Shown here piece after piece: positions 33,256 to 46,938 of a DNA stretch of 64,000 nucleotides. The notes under the pieces were generated by a model that saw only the letters and a list, made by a program, of their open reading frames with translations, had not been told where the DNA came from and did not search any database. This stretch comes from Selaginella moellendorffii. Taxonomy: Eukaryota > Streptophyta > Lycopodiopsida > Selaginellales > Selaginellaceae. Made by a program: the position numbers and the translations under genes. The DNA lies in NCBI RefSeq assembly GCF_000143415.4, contig NW_003314286.1, positions 203,616 to 267,615 on the forward strand, read 5' to 3'. Each line of letters opens with the position of its first letter. Position 1 is the stretch's first letter.

Positions 33256-36200
33256 ATGAAGGAGCGTCGAGTGACAAATCGAGGCGCTCCGGCAGCTCCA
33301 GCTGCTGCTGCTGCTGCTGCTGCGTCCCGGCGGAGAAAGAAGCCGGCATTTGATCCATCCGGCGGCTTCTTCTCTGGCGTCCGCATTGGAGCTGTCGCAG
33401 CATTCGCGATTTTTGTTCTCACTGCGATCACTCTCGTCGTTCTTCTCTCTGCTCTCTATCCTCGCGAAACTCCGAGATCCATCACGCCGGTGGCGCTTCC
33501 AAAGATCATGGATTTGCCTCAGGTAGGCGTGAATTTCCACAGGTTTTTGCCTCAAATGTTTAGTTTCAATGAAGTTTCAAGGCGAGCACAAGGAGCGACT
33601 CTACTGGGGAACCTATAGACCGCATTTATATCTTGGAATTCGATCCAGGTAGAAAGTCCCAGCTCTAAGTTTGAGTGCTCTTCACGAGTAACTTATAACA
33701 TACTAGAACACCAAAATCATTGTTAGCTGGACTCATGTGGCTTGGTATCAAGGATGGATACTACGCTCTTCGTCACACCTGTGAAGACTCTGATGGACTT
33801 AAACGTTATGGTTGGGTTCGACACGATGGGATCTCTTATGGTCGCCAGGTATGCTGATAGTTATTGAGGCTTCTCTTGTTCTAACTATCTATTCAGGTGA
33901 TTCTAGATCAAAATATGAATATCACCACTTTTTTCTCTAAGAGTTGGAATGACGGAAGTGGCTATGGAGGTGATTGGTCTGTCCGCGTGAATCTTCATGA
34001 CAGCAGGTTTTGGTTTTTTCTAAAGAAAACCAGTTCTCATGCAGAGACTCGTTGTTCTGCAGTGAAATAAGTCGACTTCCGAATGGAGAGTCGTCTCTTT
34101 ACTTTTACATTGCGGAGGAGGAAGGCAGCCAAATAAGAATATCGAGAAATGACGCATCTGGACTAGCTGCTTCGGGGCACAGACATGATATTGGACACTG
34201 GCAGATTCACATCAGTGCCGAGGTGGTCTTTTCTTTTCGTTTATATCATTCGTCTTTATGCTCTTCGCGCAGAACAATACTTTTTTTCATTACGCTGGGT
34301 TCCGGACGGGAAACATGCACAATATAACACAGCTTGTCCAAAATTCATTAATCGTTCAGGTTTTTCGTCATTTTTTCTTTTTTCTTTTCCTCAAACACTC
34401 GCGCAGGAGCGTAAATTGCAACTACCTGATACTTATGAAAAATCTTCAAATATAGTAGTTTTTCAGGTACGTAGTGTATGCATCCTCTATAAGTTCTCTG
34501 ATTCCTCTATGATACTTTCAAGGTTTTAGGCCGCAACCATCTTCAGCTAGATGTGACTTTTCTAGCTGGTGTCGACGAGAAAAAGTTCTCGGTACAGTCT
34601 CGTCTTGAGCGTTTATCTGGTGGGCAAACACTTTAATTTCTTCTCGCTACCTGTTCTTATACTGAATTTTAAAGGGATTCGATTGGATGAAACGTTAAAA
34701 GTGCAAGAGCAAAGTTTTGATAAGCGTTTTGAGAACGCGTACAAGCTTGATAACAAAGAGGTACTGGTAGTGATAAGAGCTGAATACACAATCTTATGCT
34801 TCCTTTACATAGCTTTCTAGCTTTGGTGCTACCAACGCAGTGGAAATTGGCAAGGCTGCCCTCAGTAATCTTTTGGGAGGAATCAGCTACTTCTATGGCC
34901 AGTCGCTTATTTCCATACCTTCAAAAGAGCAGGTACACGCTTCTTTCTCCATGTTTTATTATCTAATACATCACATTTCAGAAACACCACCGAGAAAGTT
35001 TTTGGAAGTACTGGCCAGCTGCATTGTATAGCGCTGTTCCATGCCGCTCTTTCTTCCCTCGAGGTTTTTTGTGGGATGAAGGCTTTCATCAAATAATAAT
35101 AAGGTACATTGATACAGCCCATGCAAGAAATAATCTTTTTTCTGAAAGCAGTAGATGGGACCGGAACCTGACATACGATATCGTTGGGCACTGGTTAGAC
35201 TTACTTAACGTCGACGGCTGGATTCCAAGGGAGCAGATTCTAGGAGAAGAAGCCCGAGTGTACTCCCTGTTTTGAGACGTTTCAAAATGCTAACTCTTTA
35301 CCTTGCAGAAGGGTTCCCGATGAGTATATTTTGCAGCACACGGATAACGCGAACCCTCCAACGTTGTTTCTACCCTTGCATGGTCTGAAAACTTGTTATC
35401 TCTATTGTGACTTCTTTCTCTGCCCTGCTGCAGATATTGCGTTAGCATCACTAGAAAGTGGAAAAGAAAATAACGCTGAGAGGGCCTTCTTGGAAAAAAC
35501 CTTCCCAAGGCTACAAGCTTGGTTTGGGTGGTTCAATAGAACGCAAGCAGGTCTGTGTATTGTAATTTTCATTTAAGCTGAAGCTTTTTGTTGCCAACAG
35601 GTACATTTCCTGGGACTTACTATTGGCATGGAAGAAGTATTACCGATAAGGAATTAAATGCCAAGGTAGGCACGTTTCATTCTGTGATTAACGCTCTAGA
35701 CACCGGCTTCGTTAGAGTTTGTCGTCTGGTTTGGATGACTATCCACGAGCTTCACATCCAAGTGCTGATGAGCGACACGTTGATTTACGTTGCTGGATGG
35801 CCTTGGCAGCGAAATCTATGGTTATGATTGCCAAAATCATCGGGGCACCACATGAAGTAAGGAAAAACTGGCACAGATGGCTCGCAGTAACGATTTACTT
35901 TTTCAGGAATACGAGGCTATGTCACAGGTTTTGTCAGACTTTGATGTTCTTAACCAGGTAAGTGTCGATCCGTCCTCATGACCGAACTCACTCTATTGTT
36001 CTTAGCTCCACTACGATCGCAAGAGAGGACGTTACTACGATTACGGCAATCATACTGAAAAAGTATCACGATAACATCTCGATGATTTCAGCTCATTCTG
36101 TCCTCGACACAGGTGAAGCTGGAATGGGACAACTTCTTCGACCCAAGAACCGGACAAGTACAGCAAGTTCTCCGCAGAGTCGTATCTGGACGTCCAAAGT

Positions 36201-36904
36201 TGCAGCTGGTTCCACAATTTGGCTACGTGAGCCTCTTCCCCTTCATAGTGAAACTTATTCCCGCGGTAAGCTCTTCGTCCATACTGCGTCATACAAGTAC
36301 TAACGATTGGTTCTCAAAAGGACTCGCAAATCTTGGAAGCACACCTCAACCTCATCCAGAGCGAAAAGCTCCTCTGGACGAGCTACGGGTTGCGCTCGTT
36401 AGCAACAACAAGGTAGCGATTTCTACGTTTTTGTTGGAACATTTCATCGACTCTTTCTTCGTTTCCAGCTCTATTTATAACAGACGTAACACCGAGCATG
36501 ACGCTCCTTACTGGAGAGGCCCTGTATGGATCAACATGAACTATCTCGTCCTTTCATCCCTTCACTACTACTCGCAAGGTAACGCGTGTGACTTTTGGCT
36601 GCAAGCGTTTATTCCATCCACTGTGTGTGTTTCTAGAGCCAGGCCCATACAAAGACGCTGCTGCCTCTGTCTACAAACAGCTTCGTGCCAATCTGATAAG
36701 GTCGGCATCAAAAACAAAATGTGTTGGTTGAATGATTGATTGCTGTTGTTTGGGCACAGCAACGTTGCACGGCGCTACAACGAAGTGGGATACATCTTTG
36801 AGCAGTATGATCATACAAAAGAAGGCGAAGGTAAAGGAGCCAGGCCGTTTACCGGTTGGAGCTCCTTGATACTACTGATCATGGCAGAGCAGTACCAACG
36901 CTAG
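33256..36904 (+). CDS. GCS1: Mannosyl-oligosaccharide glucosidase (ER glucosidase I, GH63)
   Basis: Multi-exon gene with short introns. Exon 1 (33256-33522) encodes a basic Ala-rich cytosolic tail and one membrane anchor (about residues 48-68), a type II ER topology. Later exons show [15 protein letters not shown], the GH63 block [14 protein letters not shown] near 35055, [17 protein letters not shown] near 35720, [10 protein letters not shown] near 36116, FGYVSLFPF near 36220, and [13 protein letters not shown] near 36510; the last exon ends [19 protein letters not shown]. The enzyme removes the terminal alpha-1,2-glucose of N-glycans in the ER. All expected segments are present, although not every splice site was resolved. 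Convergent with the kinase gene, 117 bp apart. Confidence 0.9.
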
Positions 36905-37021
36905 AACGAGGCGTCCACACTGCTCTCACAAGTTAGTATGTGGTAAAAACGTTGGATACTAACCTACTTTAATCGGTCAATCCTCAAGTGTTTACCAGAG
37001 GAATTCTTCCCAGACAAGGCA

Positions 37022-38503
<1,482 letters not shown>

Positions 38504-38903
38504 CCCGGAACTAAAACCCCCCAAGTTAAAATCAAATTAAACCTCATCTTCGCGGTCCCAGCCGTTGGATCCTACCGACGGCCGCGATCGCTTCTAGGGG
38601 TTTTCCATTTTGCGAGGGAGATCCCATTTGTTACATCGACGTGGCCCAAAGGTCACGGCCAGGGTTCCTATTATTTCTCCCTCTCATTCCCAGCGCCGGG
38701 GGATCCAAGAACAGCGCTAGGGCTAGCAGTAGATCGATCGCGCCACGGCTCCTGGAAGAAATCGCGGCCTAGAATCACAGCAGCAGCACGGTGAGTTCTT
38801 CTCCTTCTTCCTCCTCCCCCTCTTCCGGGATTTCTTGGAGAATCACAGTAGATTTTCAAGGCCAGGGCCTCCCCAGCAAGGGCGCCCGGGACGAGCCGCC
38901 ACA

Positions 38904-39212
38904 ATGCGGGTCTGTCTCGTAGAGCAAATGGCTAACAGTCAGGAAAGGAGTTGTGTAGCCAATCTGGAGAGTCCTAAGGGAAGAAGCAGCGACCGTGTGG
39001 GTCGTGCCAAGAAGCCGCCCTGGGATCGTGATGTTCACGCTCCTCGTCTCTTCTCAGACATTGAGAACTATAAAGGGAAGCCATCTTCGCCATCGCCAGT
39101 GAGGCGCCTGGAAAGATTGGTGCGTCGGGTCTCTTACTGCCCCAAATACCCCCAGCCAGATACACCACACTTACACACTTATGTGGTCATTCGGCACTTC
39201 GCTGATTCCTAA
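38904..39212 (+). CDS. Hypothetical small protein, doubtful
   Basis: A 102-codon frame with a basic, Pro/Ser-rich product (SPVRRLERLVRRVSYCP) and no recognised domain. It has a plausible upstream splice pair (donor CACGGTGAGTTC near 38790, acceptor CACAG near 38849). However, a TATA-like box for the downstream HSP20 gene lies inside it, and its stop codon directly precedes a GTAAG donor, so its 3' half may be the HSP20 5' UTR. Could be a chance frame. Confidence 0.3.
   Translation: MRVCLVEQMANSQERSCVANLESPKGRSSDRVGRAKKPPWDRDVHAPRLFSDIENYKGKPSSPSPVRRLERLVRRVSYCPKYPQPDTPHLHTYVVIRHFADS
39068..39073 (+). promoter_or_regulatory. TATA box, probable HSP20 promoter
   Basis: ACTATAAAGGG at about 39066. 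A start near 39095-39105 would give a 5' UTR spliced from GTAAG at 39213 to the CAG at 39373, ten bases before the HSP20 ATG. TTC and GAA triplets occur just upstream, but no perfect heat-shock element is seen. Confidence 0.45.
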
Positions 39213-39382
39213 GTAAGCTGGATTTTTCTTCACTTTCTTCTTCTTCTTCGTCTTCTTCCGTTTTGTTCTTCTTGTTCATTGCAACTGTTTGGTCTTTTTA
39301 CAAGCTTTGTTTGTTTCCTTGTTTTGTTTTTCCTTTTATCATCTTCTTGTTTCTAATAGACTGTCGTTTCCAGGATTAAACC

Positions 39383-39846
39383 ATGACGAGCACTTGTGTA
39401 GATGTAAAGGAGCTTCCTAATTCTTACATCTTTGTGGCCGACGTCCCCGGCCTGAAGAACACGGACGTGAAGGTACGAGCGCTCTCATCCAAGTCATGCA
39501 TAAAGTTTTAACACAAAACTCTCGCTCAATCACCCAACAAACAGAGGATGAGCGTGGGTGCTACTTGCAGGTACAAGTTGAGAACGATAGTATTCTAAAG
39601 ATCAGTGGAGAACGGAAACGAGATGACAATCCCAACCATGACATAAAATATGTTAGAGTTGAACGCTCGTCCGGCAAATTCATGCGAAAGTTTAACCTTC
39701 CGGCCAACGCCAATCTGGAAACCATCTCGGCTACTTGTCTCGACGGCCTTCTCACTGTTGTTGTGCCAAAGATCCCAGCGCCAGAGAGCCACAGGCCAAA
39801 GACTTTTGATATTGCAGTTGCCAACATCAACTTCGTCTACAAGTGA
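39383..39846 (+). CDS. Class II cytosolic small heat-shock protein (HSP20)
   Basis: Two exons, 39383-39472 and 39571-39846, in frame, 121 residues. The alpha-crystallin domain is clear: ELPNSYIFVADVPGLK, VQVENDSILKISGERKR, GKFMRKFNLPANANLE and CLDGLLTVVVPKIP. The VQVENDSIL and MRKFNLP wording is that of plant class II sHSPs. The usual ~35-residue N-terminal arm (DLGRF-type start) is missing; the protein begins almost at the alpha-crystallin domain. Such proteins are ATP-independent chaperones in the cytosol. The C-terminus lacks an obvious I-X-I motif but has KTFDIAVANI. Confidence 0.85.
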
Positions 39847-40503
39847 TGAGCTCGCAATCGTTCTTGTTACTTGGCGGTGGTCGTGGAGGCAGAAGTTCTC
39901 TGGTCTTTTCATTTGCTTTTTTCTTTCCTCGGTGGATAGCTACTTGAGTAAGACTTTTAATTTGGCTTTGCATTGTGAGACTGACTTCTCTGTTTTAAAC
40001 AAGGGAGAATTTGATCCATGGAACTTAAAACCAAAAGAATCAACGAGCGTCCTGTTTTGGATGTTCCGGGATGTTTCATCAGAGAACGAATAAGAACCTC
40101 AGAGGTTGTCAACAAATTGAGTGGAAAAGTCGAGCTTTATCGATGTAGCGCATGGTAGTGGTGGCGGTGGTGGTGGTCGCGCTGATCGATAGCTAAACCA
40201 TGGTGGCCATGTTTTGGTGGGGGGGACTAGCGGTAACTTTCTTCGGTAAAGCATATAAAAAGGGAGGCAGGAAGGGGGAAAGGTCTTCTCTGTGGGTCAT
40301 TAAACACGTGTGAGGTACGTGTTGAGGACTGCAGCGATGTTACTGTTAGCGACCTTTCCGTGGCACATCTCTTCTTTCAGGTAGCAACATAGGGACCGAA
40401 GTTTGCTGCCGATCCAAGTTCGTCGACTACTGTGTGATCTCTCACATCTGGTGAGTGCTTCCTTTGCTTCGAAAGATCGTGGTGGGGCTTTGGGTTTCCA
40501 GGA
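39847..40503. other. Intergenic and probable 5' UTR of the PLD gene
   Basis: GT-rich stretch (GTGGTGGCGGTGGTGG near 40150) and TATAAAAAGGGAGG at about 40254, which fits a TATA box for the PLD gene. No coding frame. Confidence 0.45.
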
Positions 40504-43388
40504 ATGGCACAGATTTTGCTCCATGGAACACTTCACATCACGGTCTATGAGGCCGCATCATTGGTGAACGAGAATCGGGTCTCTGGAGCCTCTCCCAAGT
40601 TCATGAGAAAAGTAAGTCCTAGGCAGGAAGTTTTGTAGCTTGTTAGAAGAACTTTACTCTTGGTACTCGATTCTTACTGCATTTCTAGTTGTAGTGGAAG
40701 TTTCTCAAGTTTGCTCACTCTATTTGTATTTTCTTTTTTTTCTAGATGGTCGAAGGAGTGGAGGACTCCATTGGTATTGGTAAAGGCGTGAGCTCTCTCT
40801 ATGCAACTATCGACCTCGAGCGGCAGCGAGTGGGACGCACTCGCCTCATCCGCAAGGAGCCTACTAAGCCTGTGTGGAACGAGTCCTTTCACATCCAGTG
40901 CGCGCACAACATTGCCAACGTCGTTGTGAGCGTCAAAGATGACTTGGCCGTCAGCGCCTTCCTCCTCGGCCGAGCGAAAGTCCCCGTGAAGCGTATCATG
41001 TATGGTGAGCTTGTTGAAGGCTGGTTCGAGCTCTACAACGACAGCGGCAAAAAACTCGGCAACTCTCGAGTCCGCCTCCGTCTCCAGTTCTTCGACATTA
41101 CCAGAGATCCTCGCTGGGGACGCGGCCTCGTCGATGGAACGAAGTTCCCTGGTGTTCCATTCACGTACTTCCCGCAACGCAAAGGCTGCAAGGTCACGCT
41201 CTACCAGGACGCTCATATGACTGACAACTTTCTTCCGAAGATCTATCTCCAGGGCAACGCTGTCCGGGAGCCGACTCGCTGCTGGGAGGACATGTACGAG
41301 GCCATCGCAAATGCTCAGCACTTTATCTACATCACCGGCTGGTCGGTCTACGCGGAGATAGCGCTTATCCGAGACTCAGCCAGGCCCGTCCACGGCGGTC
41401 TCAACGTTAAGCTCGGGGACCTCCTCAAGAAGAAGGCTGACCAAGGCGTAAGAGTTTTGATGCTCGTCTGGGACGACCGGACGTCCATGTCGGTGGTGAA
41501 GATGGAGGGACTTATGGCGACTCACGACCAGGAAACTCTGAACTTCTTCTACGGTTCCAAAGTCAAGTGCCTGCTCTGCCCGAGAACTCCCGACAGCGGC
41601 CTGAGCTACGTCAAAGGTTTCCAGATCGGGACTATGTTCACTCACCACCAGAAGACGATCATCGTCGACGCCCCGGGAAGAAGCCACCAGCAGCGGCGAG
41701 TCGTGAGCTTCGTTGGTGGACTGGATCTCTGCGACGGCCGCTACGACACGCAGTTTCACTCCTTGTTCCGGACACTCGGGACTGTTCACAAGGAGGACTT
41801 CCACCAGCCAAACTACGCGGGAGCTACCATCGACAAAGGTGGCCCGCGCGAGCCATGGCACGACATCCACTCCAAGCTCGAGGGGCCCGTGGCTTGGGAC
41901 GTTCTCCGCAACTTTGAACAGCGGTGGCACAAGCAGGGTGACGGCAACCAGCACCTCGTCTCGCTCGGGAACCTGGAGCCGCAATCATCTCTAGTCGAGG
42001 ACGAGCACGACGAGAACACCTGGAACGTCCAGCTCTTCCGCTCCATCGACGGGGGAGCAGCGGCAGACTTTCCAGAGAGTCCGGAAGCAGCAGCAGCAGC
42101 GGGGCTCGTCAGTGGAAAAGACTCGACGATCGACCGCAGCATCCAGGACGCCTACATCCACGCCATCCGGCGAGCGAAGGACTACATCTACATCGAGAAC
42201 CAGTACTTCCTCGGCAGCTCGTTTGCCTGGGAGTCGGACCACGACGCGGAGGCTCATCACGTAATTCCTCGCGAGCTGGCGCTCAAGATCGTGAGCAAGA
42301 TCGAGGCTGGCGAGCGCTTCTCCGTCTACGTCGTGCTTCCGATGTGGCCCGAGGGAGTCCCCGAGAGCGGCCAGGTGCTGGCCATCCTCGACTGGCAGAA
42401 GAAGACGATGCAGATGATGTACAAGGCCATAGCTCAAGCTCTCGACGCACAGGGGATCCGCGGCGTGTCCCCCCGCGACTACCTGGCCTTCTACTGCCTC
42501 GGCAACCGGGAACGCCGCCTCGGTGGAGAGTTTCTACCGCCGAGCACTCCCGACGCGAACTCGGCTGGCTACCGGAGCGCTCAGGAGAATCGCCGGTTTA
42601 TGATCTACGTCCACTCCAAGATGATGATAGGTACTCTCTCTCTCTCATTCTTTGCTTTGATCGCATGGTTTTACTTCCTTTCCTCGATGCTTTTCTTCTT
42701 CCGGTTTGAGTTACTCTCACTGGCATTTCTTCCTTTCTTTTCTTCTTCCAGTTTTAGTTTACTCTCACCTACATTCTTTCCTTTGATCGCTCTTCCTCAC
42801 TCTTTTGATCTCATGGTTTCCTTTCCTCGACGCTTTTCTTTACTTTACTCTCATTCACATTCTTTCCTTCGATCGCTTGGTTTGATTCCTTTCCTCTATG
42901 CTTTTCTCCTATCATACTGGTTTCGTGATATCTCACTGGAAAAAACTCGTTTTTTTCTCCTTGTAGTGGACGACGAGTACATAATCGTTGGATCCGCTAA
43001 CATCAACCAGCGATCAATGGACGGGGGGCGCGACACGGAGATCGCCATGGGCGCGTACCAGCCGCTCCGTACGTGGCCCACGCGCGGCCAGATCCACGGC
43101 TTTCGTATGTCCCTGTGGTACGAACACATGGGCCAGCTGGACGACCTCTTCCTCCGCCCTTCCAGCCTGGAATGCATGCGCAAGGTCAATCGGACGGCCG
43201 ACCAGCTCTGGCACATGTACGCCGCCGATGAGGTGGTGGATCTGCCCGGCCATCTCCTCGCCTATCCCGTCGGAATCGCCAGCGACGGTTCCGTGGCGGA
43301 ATTGCCAGGGTGTGCCAAGTTCCTCGACACCGACGCTAAGATCCTGGGCGTGAAGTCCGACGTTCTGCCGCCAATCCTTACCACTTGA
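40504..43388 (+). CDS. Phospholipase D, alpha type (C2-PLD)
   Basis: Three exons, 40504-40611, 40746-42630 and 42967-43388, give 804 residues. The start [19 protein letters not shown] and the C2 domain (to ~residue 150) are typical of PLD alpha. Both catalytic HxK(x)4D motifs are present: [10 protein letters not shown] near 41640 and [19 protein letters not shown], split by the last intron. Later [19 protein letters not shown] follows. It hydrolyses phosphatidylcholine and similar lipids to phosphatidic acid in a calcium-dependent way. The last intron is open in frame (see the repeat entry). The first exon encodes the start of C2 and is joined at a clean GT-AG intron (40612-40745). Confidence 0.93.
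42631..42966 (+). repeat. In-frame, stop-free PLD intron built of tandem repeats
   Basis: 336 bp, divisible by three and without a stop in the gene's frame, so retention would insert 112 hydrophobic residues inside the second catalytic motif. Three imperfect repeats of roughly 85-125 bp begin at about 42646, 42772 and 42858, each with CATTCTTTGCTTTGATCGC-like and CCTTTCCTCGATGCTTTTC-like blocks. Other introns here are mostly about 55 bp, so this one seems to have grown by tandem duplication. Confidence 0.7.
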
Positions 43389-43524
43389 CGCAAACCATCA
43401 TTCGCAATAATGCTTGTATCATATCAAACCTTTGTTCCAACTTTATAAGAATTTGAGCCGTGGTCAGTAAAATAAGACTATTACAAATTTGACAGTGAAA
43501 TTTTTTCTTTCTACACAATCACGA

Positions 43525-46042
43525 TCACGACTCGGCCATCACCTCGTCTCGTTGAGCCTTCTCGCTACTCTCCTGGCTTTTCTTCTCGCCATCAATCTCT
43601 CCCTCGGGCTTTGCTGCTGCTACGTCCGGCTTTGCTGCTGCCGGTGGCTCCTCCTCCTCTACTTCTTTCGCTGCCTCGGCTCCATCTTCCTTCTTCTCCT
43701 CCGCAGCTGGCTCCGCCGCGTCCACCATCTCGGTGTCTCCATCGCTCTTCTTGGTCCCCGCCTTGGCTTGGGACTTCTCCTCCTCGGCCTTGGCAGCCAC
43801 TTTCTCTTTCTCGTCGGGCTTTGCCTTGTCCTTGTCGACCTCGTCGTCGGTGTCGGGGAGCTTTCTCAACTCCTCCCGTATCAGAGCCTTCGCCCGGGAT
43901 TTCATGGTTCCGTCCGTGCAGTCGATGTTTAACCTTTCGCCTGTGACGTTAAACGGTGTCAGCATCTCTCTTTCAAAACCGTATGAAGCTAAACTAGATC
44001 GCTTACCAAGTTTCTTGATGATAACAGTGAAAGAAGCCTGCAGATCGCAAACAAGAGAGAATGAACTGAGACGAGCCTTCTTAATAACCAGCACAGCCAT
44101 ACCTTCTTGAGGTCGAGAGTTTGGAGTAGCTCCTTGACATGAGTCCGAATCTCCTCGTCCTTCGAATGGTTGGACTGAGCTTCATCGCCTCCCTCTGGAA
44201 CCATCAATACAAATGGTTAGAAATGCAGCCAAGAAATACGCCCAGCGAACCTTTGTCGATCGATTTCTCTTTGCCCTTCGTGGACTTCTTCGCTGACTTG
44301 GCCGGAGTCTTTTCCTTCTTCTTGGTTTTCTCCTTCTCGGTCTCCTTTTTCTTCCTGGTAAAAACTTTCGTATCCGTCTTCTGCTTCTTAGGTGGCGGCC
44401 TTTCGCCAGAGTCAGCTTCTGTATCGTCAGCGGACTCGCTCGCATCTCCTTCTTCATCTGACGTTTTCTTTTGCTCGATCTCGTCGTCGTCATCAGATTC
44501 CTCCTCGTCGTCCTCTTCCACCACCTGCTTTCTTTTTCTGCCGCTGCGTTTTGGTGGCTCGTCTGAGTCCTGCTTCTGCACATGATCATAAAGTGAGATT
44601 TATGCAAGTTGCCAGCACAAATACTACCTTAGGCCTTCCCGGGCTTTTCCCCTTGCGTTTCTTTTCAGCCTGGAAAAAATAATACAGTAAAATGCATCTG
44701 TGGCAAAGCTACTAATACCTGCTCTTTTTCTGTGTCTTCCAATTTTATATCTGTTGTCGCGTGTGGAGCTGCTAGGAACTCGAAGACCTTCGCAACCAAG
44801 TCCTCCTACATTTGAAAGGTCATTAGTATCAGAAGCACAAGCTCGCTGCTATCAACAAACCTTTTTCCCCTTCATATTTAAATCCAAGATATCTATAAGC
44901 TCGTTTAGCTCGTCCTTATGGCACTTTTCAAGCCGCTCCCTCGCTTTAATCTGGTCCTTTTCCTGATTTATTTTGGCAGCAGCCAGTCAAAACCATCACG
45001 AGCACACTAAAATAATACCTTCTCTCCCCAACAATGGCCCGAAAACTGGAGAAGATTTTGCTTGACAGTAGCCGCCTGCGAGCAAAGACATCAGAAAAGA
45101 ACAAACAATAAATGATGCGGTTACCTTAGACCGCTGAGCGAAGAAGACGTAGTGGAGAGTCTTCAATACAGGATCGTTCTTGTTAATTTTACTTAGTTTG
45201 TAAGCCACTGCATCACCGAAAAGCAAACTAGCGAGTAAGCACCAGGCGACAGCGAAAGGAATAACGCAGATATACCATTCGGGATTTCTTTCAGAGGAGT
45301 GCCGCCTCCCTGCCAACGTGCTTCCGACTTAGTCACGCAGCCGAAAGAAACACAAGCGATAAAGAAGATGTACCTTTCTGATATAAACGTCCTTCGACTT
45401 TGGCATATCCAGAGATCCTGCTCCAAACCTCTCAATCGATTTCTTCTCCCGTGAAGGCCTGTCAATCGGAGGCGAGAACTCGGCTTTCTTCCTGCCCCGC
45501 TTCGACTTGGGTGTTTCCTCGGACCCCTCACCTTTCTCAGGCTTCTCGGTCGGAGTCGAGGGTGTGGCCACTTCCTTTTCCTTGGCCTTGCTGCTATCTT
45601 TCCTGGGCCGTCCCCTCTTCTTTGGTTGCGGCTTGGACGCCTCAGCCTCGCCGTTCTCGGCATCCTCTTCGGCCTTTTCATCCTTCTCCTCAACACCTTC
45701 CATGGCCGTGGCATCACCACTCTCACCCTCTTTCTCCTTCTCTTTCTCCTTCTCATCTTCCTTCTCGTCGCTCTCGGCTTTCTTGTCCTCCTCCTCCTCG
45801 GCGGCCTTGGCCTTACTATCACCGTCCGCTCCTTCCTTCTCTTGGCCCGACTTACCTGGAGCTTCTTCCGGTGGCGCCGGAGCGGCTTCTTGGGTCTGGA
45901 CGCCCTGGATAGACTCCTCGCCCTTCACCTCCTCCTCGCTCTTCTTCTCCGTCAAATCTTTCGCTTCCTTGGCGGGCGCTAGATTCTCTTCGGCCGCCGC
46001 CGCCGCCGCCACGGGCGCAGCGTCGCCTTCCTCCGTCGCCAT
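43525..46042 (-). CDS. DEK-domain chromatin protein
   Basis: Multi-exon, minus strand. A ~200-residue acidic, Lys/Glu-rich N-terminus contains an AT-hook-like KKRGRPRKDSS. The DEK core follows: PSREKKSIERFGAG, GTPLKEIPN, AYKLSKINKNDPVLKTLHYV, a SAP-like helix region (KCHKDELNELIDILDLN) and EDLVAKVFEFLAAP. Then come a basic Lys-rich linker (44580-44250), a DEK C-terminal-type domain (DEEIRTHVKELLQTLDLKK; GERLNIDCTDGTMKSRAKAL) and a second acidic tail ending at 43525. DEK proteins bind DNA and histones in the nucleus. Start ATG at 46042. Confidence 0.85.
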
Positions 46043-46494
46043 TCCTATCAACACTAGCCCAACGGATTTCTTTCGAGCCCTAAAACAAAGAAGAAGAAGA
46101 AGAAGAACCCTAACCTCGAGAAACAAGGGCCACTACTACTTTTTTAGACGCGCATTTCCTTGTCCTCCTGCCACTGGGAGAAATCCAAGAACCCTAGCCC
46201 CGAACGAGAAAGAAGCGAGCTTTAGAGACGCCCTAGCCACTGGAGACGATGCGGACTCCAAAGCTTTTGTTGGATCACGTTGAATGCGCCTTCCGGATCC
46301 CAGGCACTTATCCAATCCGACCCAAGGAATATATTCCCGCAAATTAAAAAAAGATGCCAACGGTGAGAAAACAAAATGGAAATTTAGGGCTCTTCCTCTT
46401 CCGCGCTAGACTGAAATTCACAAGAAAGCTCTGATCTATCGCATCCTCGCTGGGAGCTGGGCGCGCTACCCTAACACACTGATCCAGGGATGAT
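46043..46494. other. Upstream region of DEK gene
   Basis: Contains (GAA)n near 46088-46105 and several CCCTA motifs, including AAGAACCCTAACC at about 46103 and AAGAACCCTAGCC at about 46190. No coding frame accepted. Confidence 0.5.
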
Positions 46495-46938
46495 CTAATA
46501 AGCGTAGAACTCGACGAGCTCTTCCACCGCGCCAATTGAATTGCCATTGCCGCTGTCTAGCATCCACAGCAGGTGCTCAAACATGACGATCTCGCAGGGG
46601 ACGAACAGCCCACAATCTCCGGCGTCTTGCTGCTCGGCGCTGGTGGAATTGGGCTTGGATTTGTCGAGCAGGGATCGAAAGAGGGGCATCTGGAGGTAGT
46701 GCTCGCCAAGAACATACCGCCGGCGCTCCTTGCCCACGTACACTACGAACGTCCCCTCGTATGGGAGCTTGTGGCTGATCATCTGGTGGTCATGGGCTTG
46801 CTCATCGTCCAGGCTCGCGATGGATTTCTTGTTGCGCGCGAATCGTTGCCAGGTGCTCACGATCCTCCTGATCTTGTTGTGCTTGTGTATGGCCGACGAA
46901 GACGACGACGAAGAAGAGGAGCTGACAAGAGTGGACAT
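46495..46938 (-). CDS. SAUR-like auxin-responsive protein
   Basis: Intronless, 147 residues, as SAUR genes are. A Ser-rich basic N-terminus leads to the SAUR core: EGTFVVYVGKERRRYVLGEH, YLQMPLFRSLLDKS, GLFVPCEIVMFEHLLWML. SAURs often regulate cell expansion through PP2C.D phosphatases (family knowledge). The frame extends upstream to 47106 without an ATG supported by homology; the ATG at 46938 (STLVSSSSS) is preferred. Confidence 0.85.
   Translation of the reverse strand: MSTLVSSSSSSSSSSAIHKHNKIRRIVSTWQRFARNKKSIASLDDEQAHDHQMISHKLPYEGTFVVYVGKERRRYVLGEHYLQMPLFRSLLDKSKPNSTSAEQQDAGDCGLFVPCEIVMFEHLLWMLDSGNGNSIGAVEELVEFYAY

Noticed and set aside
35024-35275. Separate short genes inside the glucosidase locus
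   Set aside because: They are single exons of glucosidase I (GH63), joined by short introns.
45507-46283. 258-codon plus-strand frame rich in Ser and Phe
   Set aside because: Antisense shadow of the Glu/Lys-rich N-terminus of the DEK gene.
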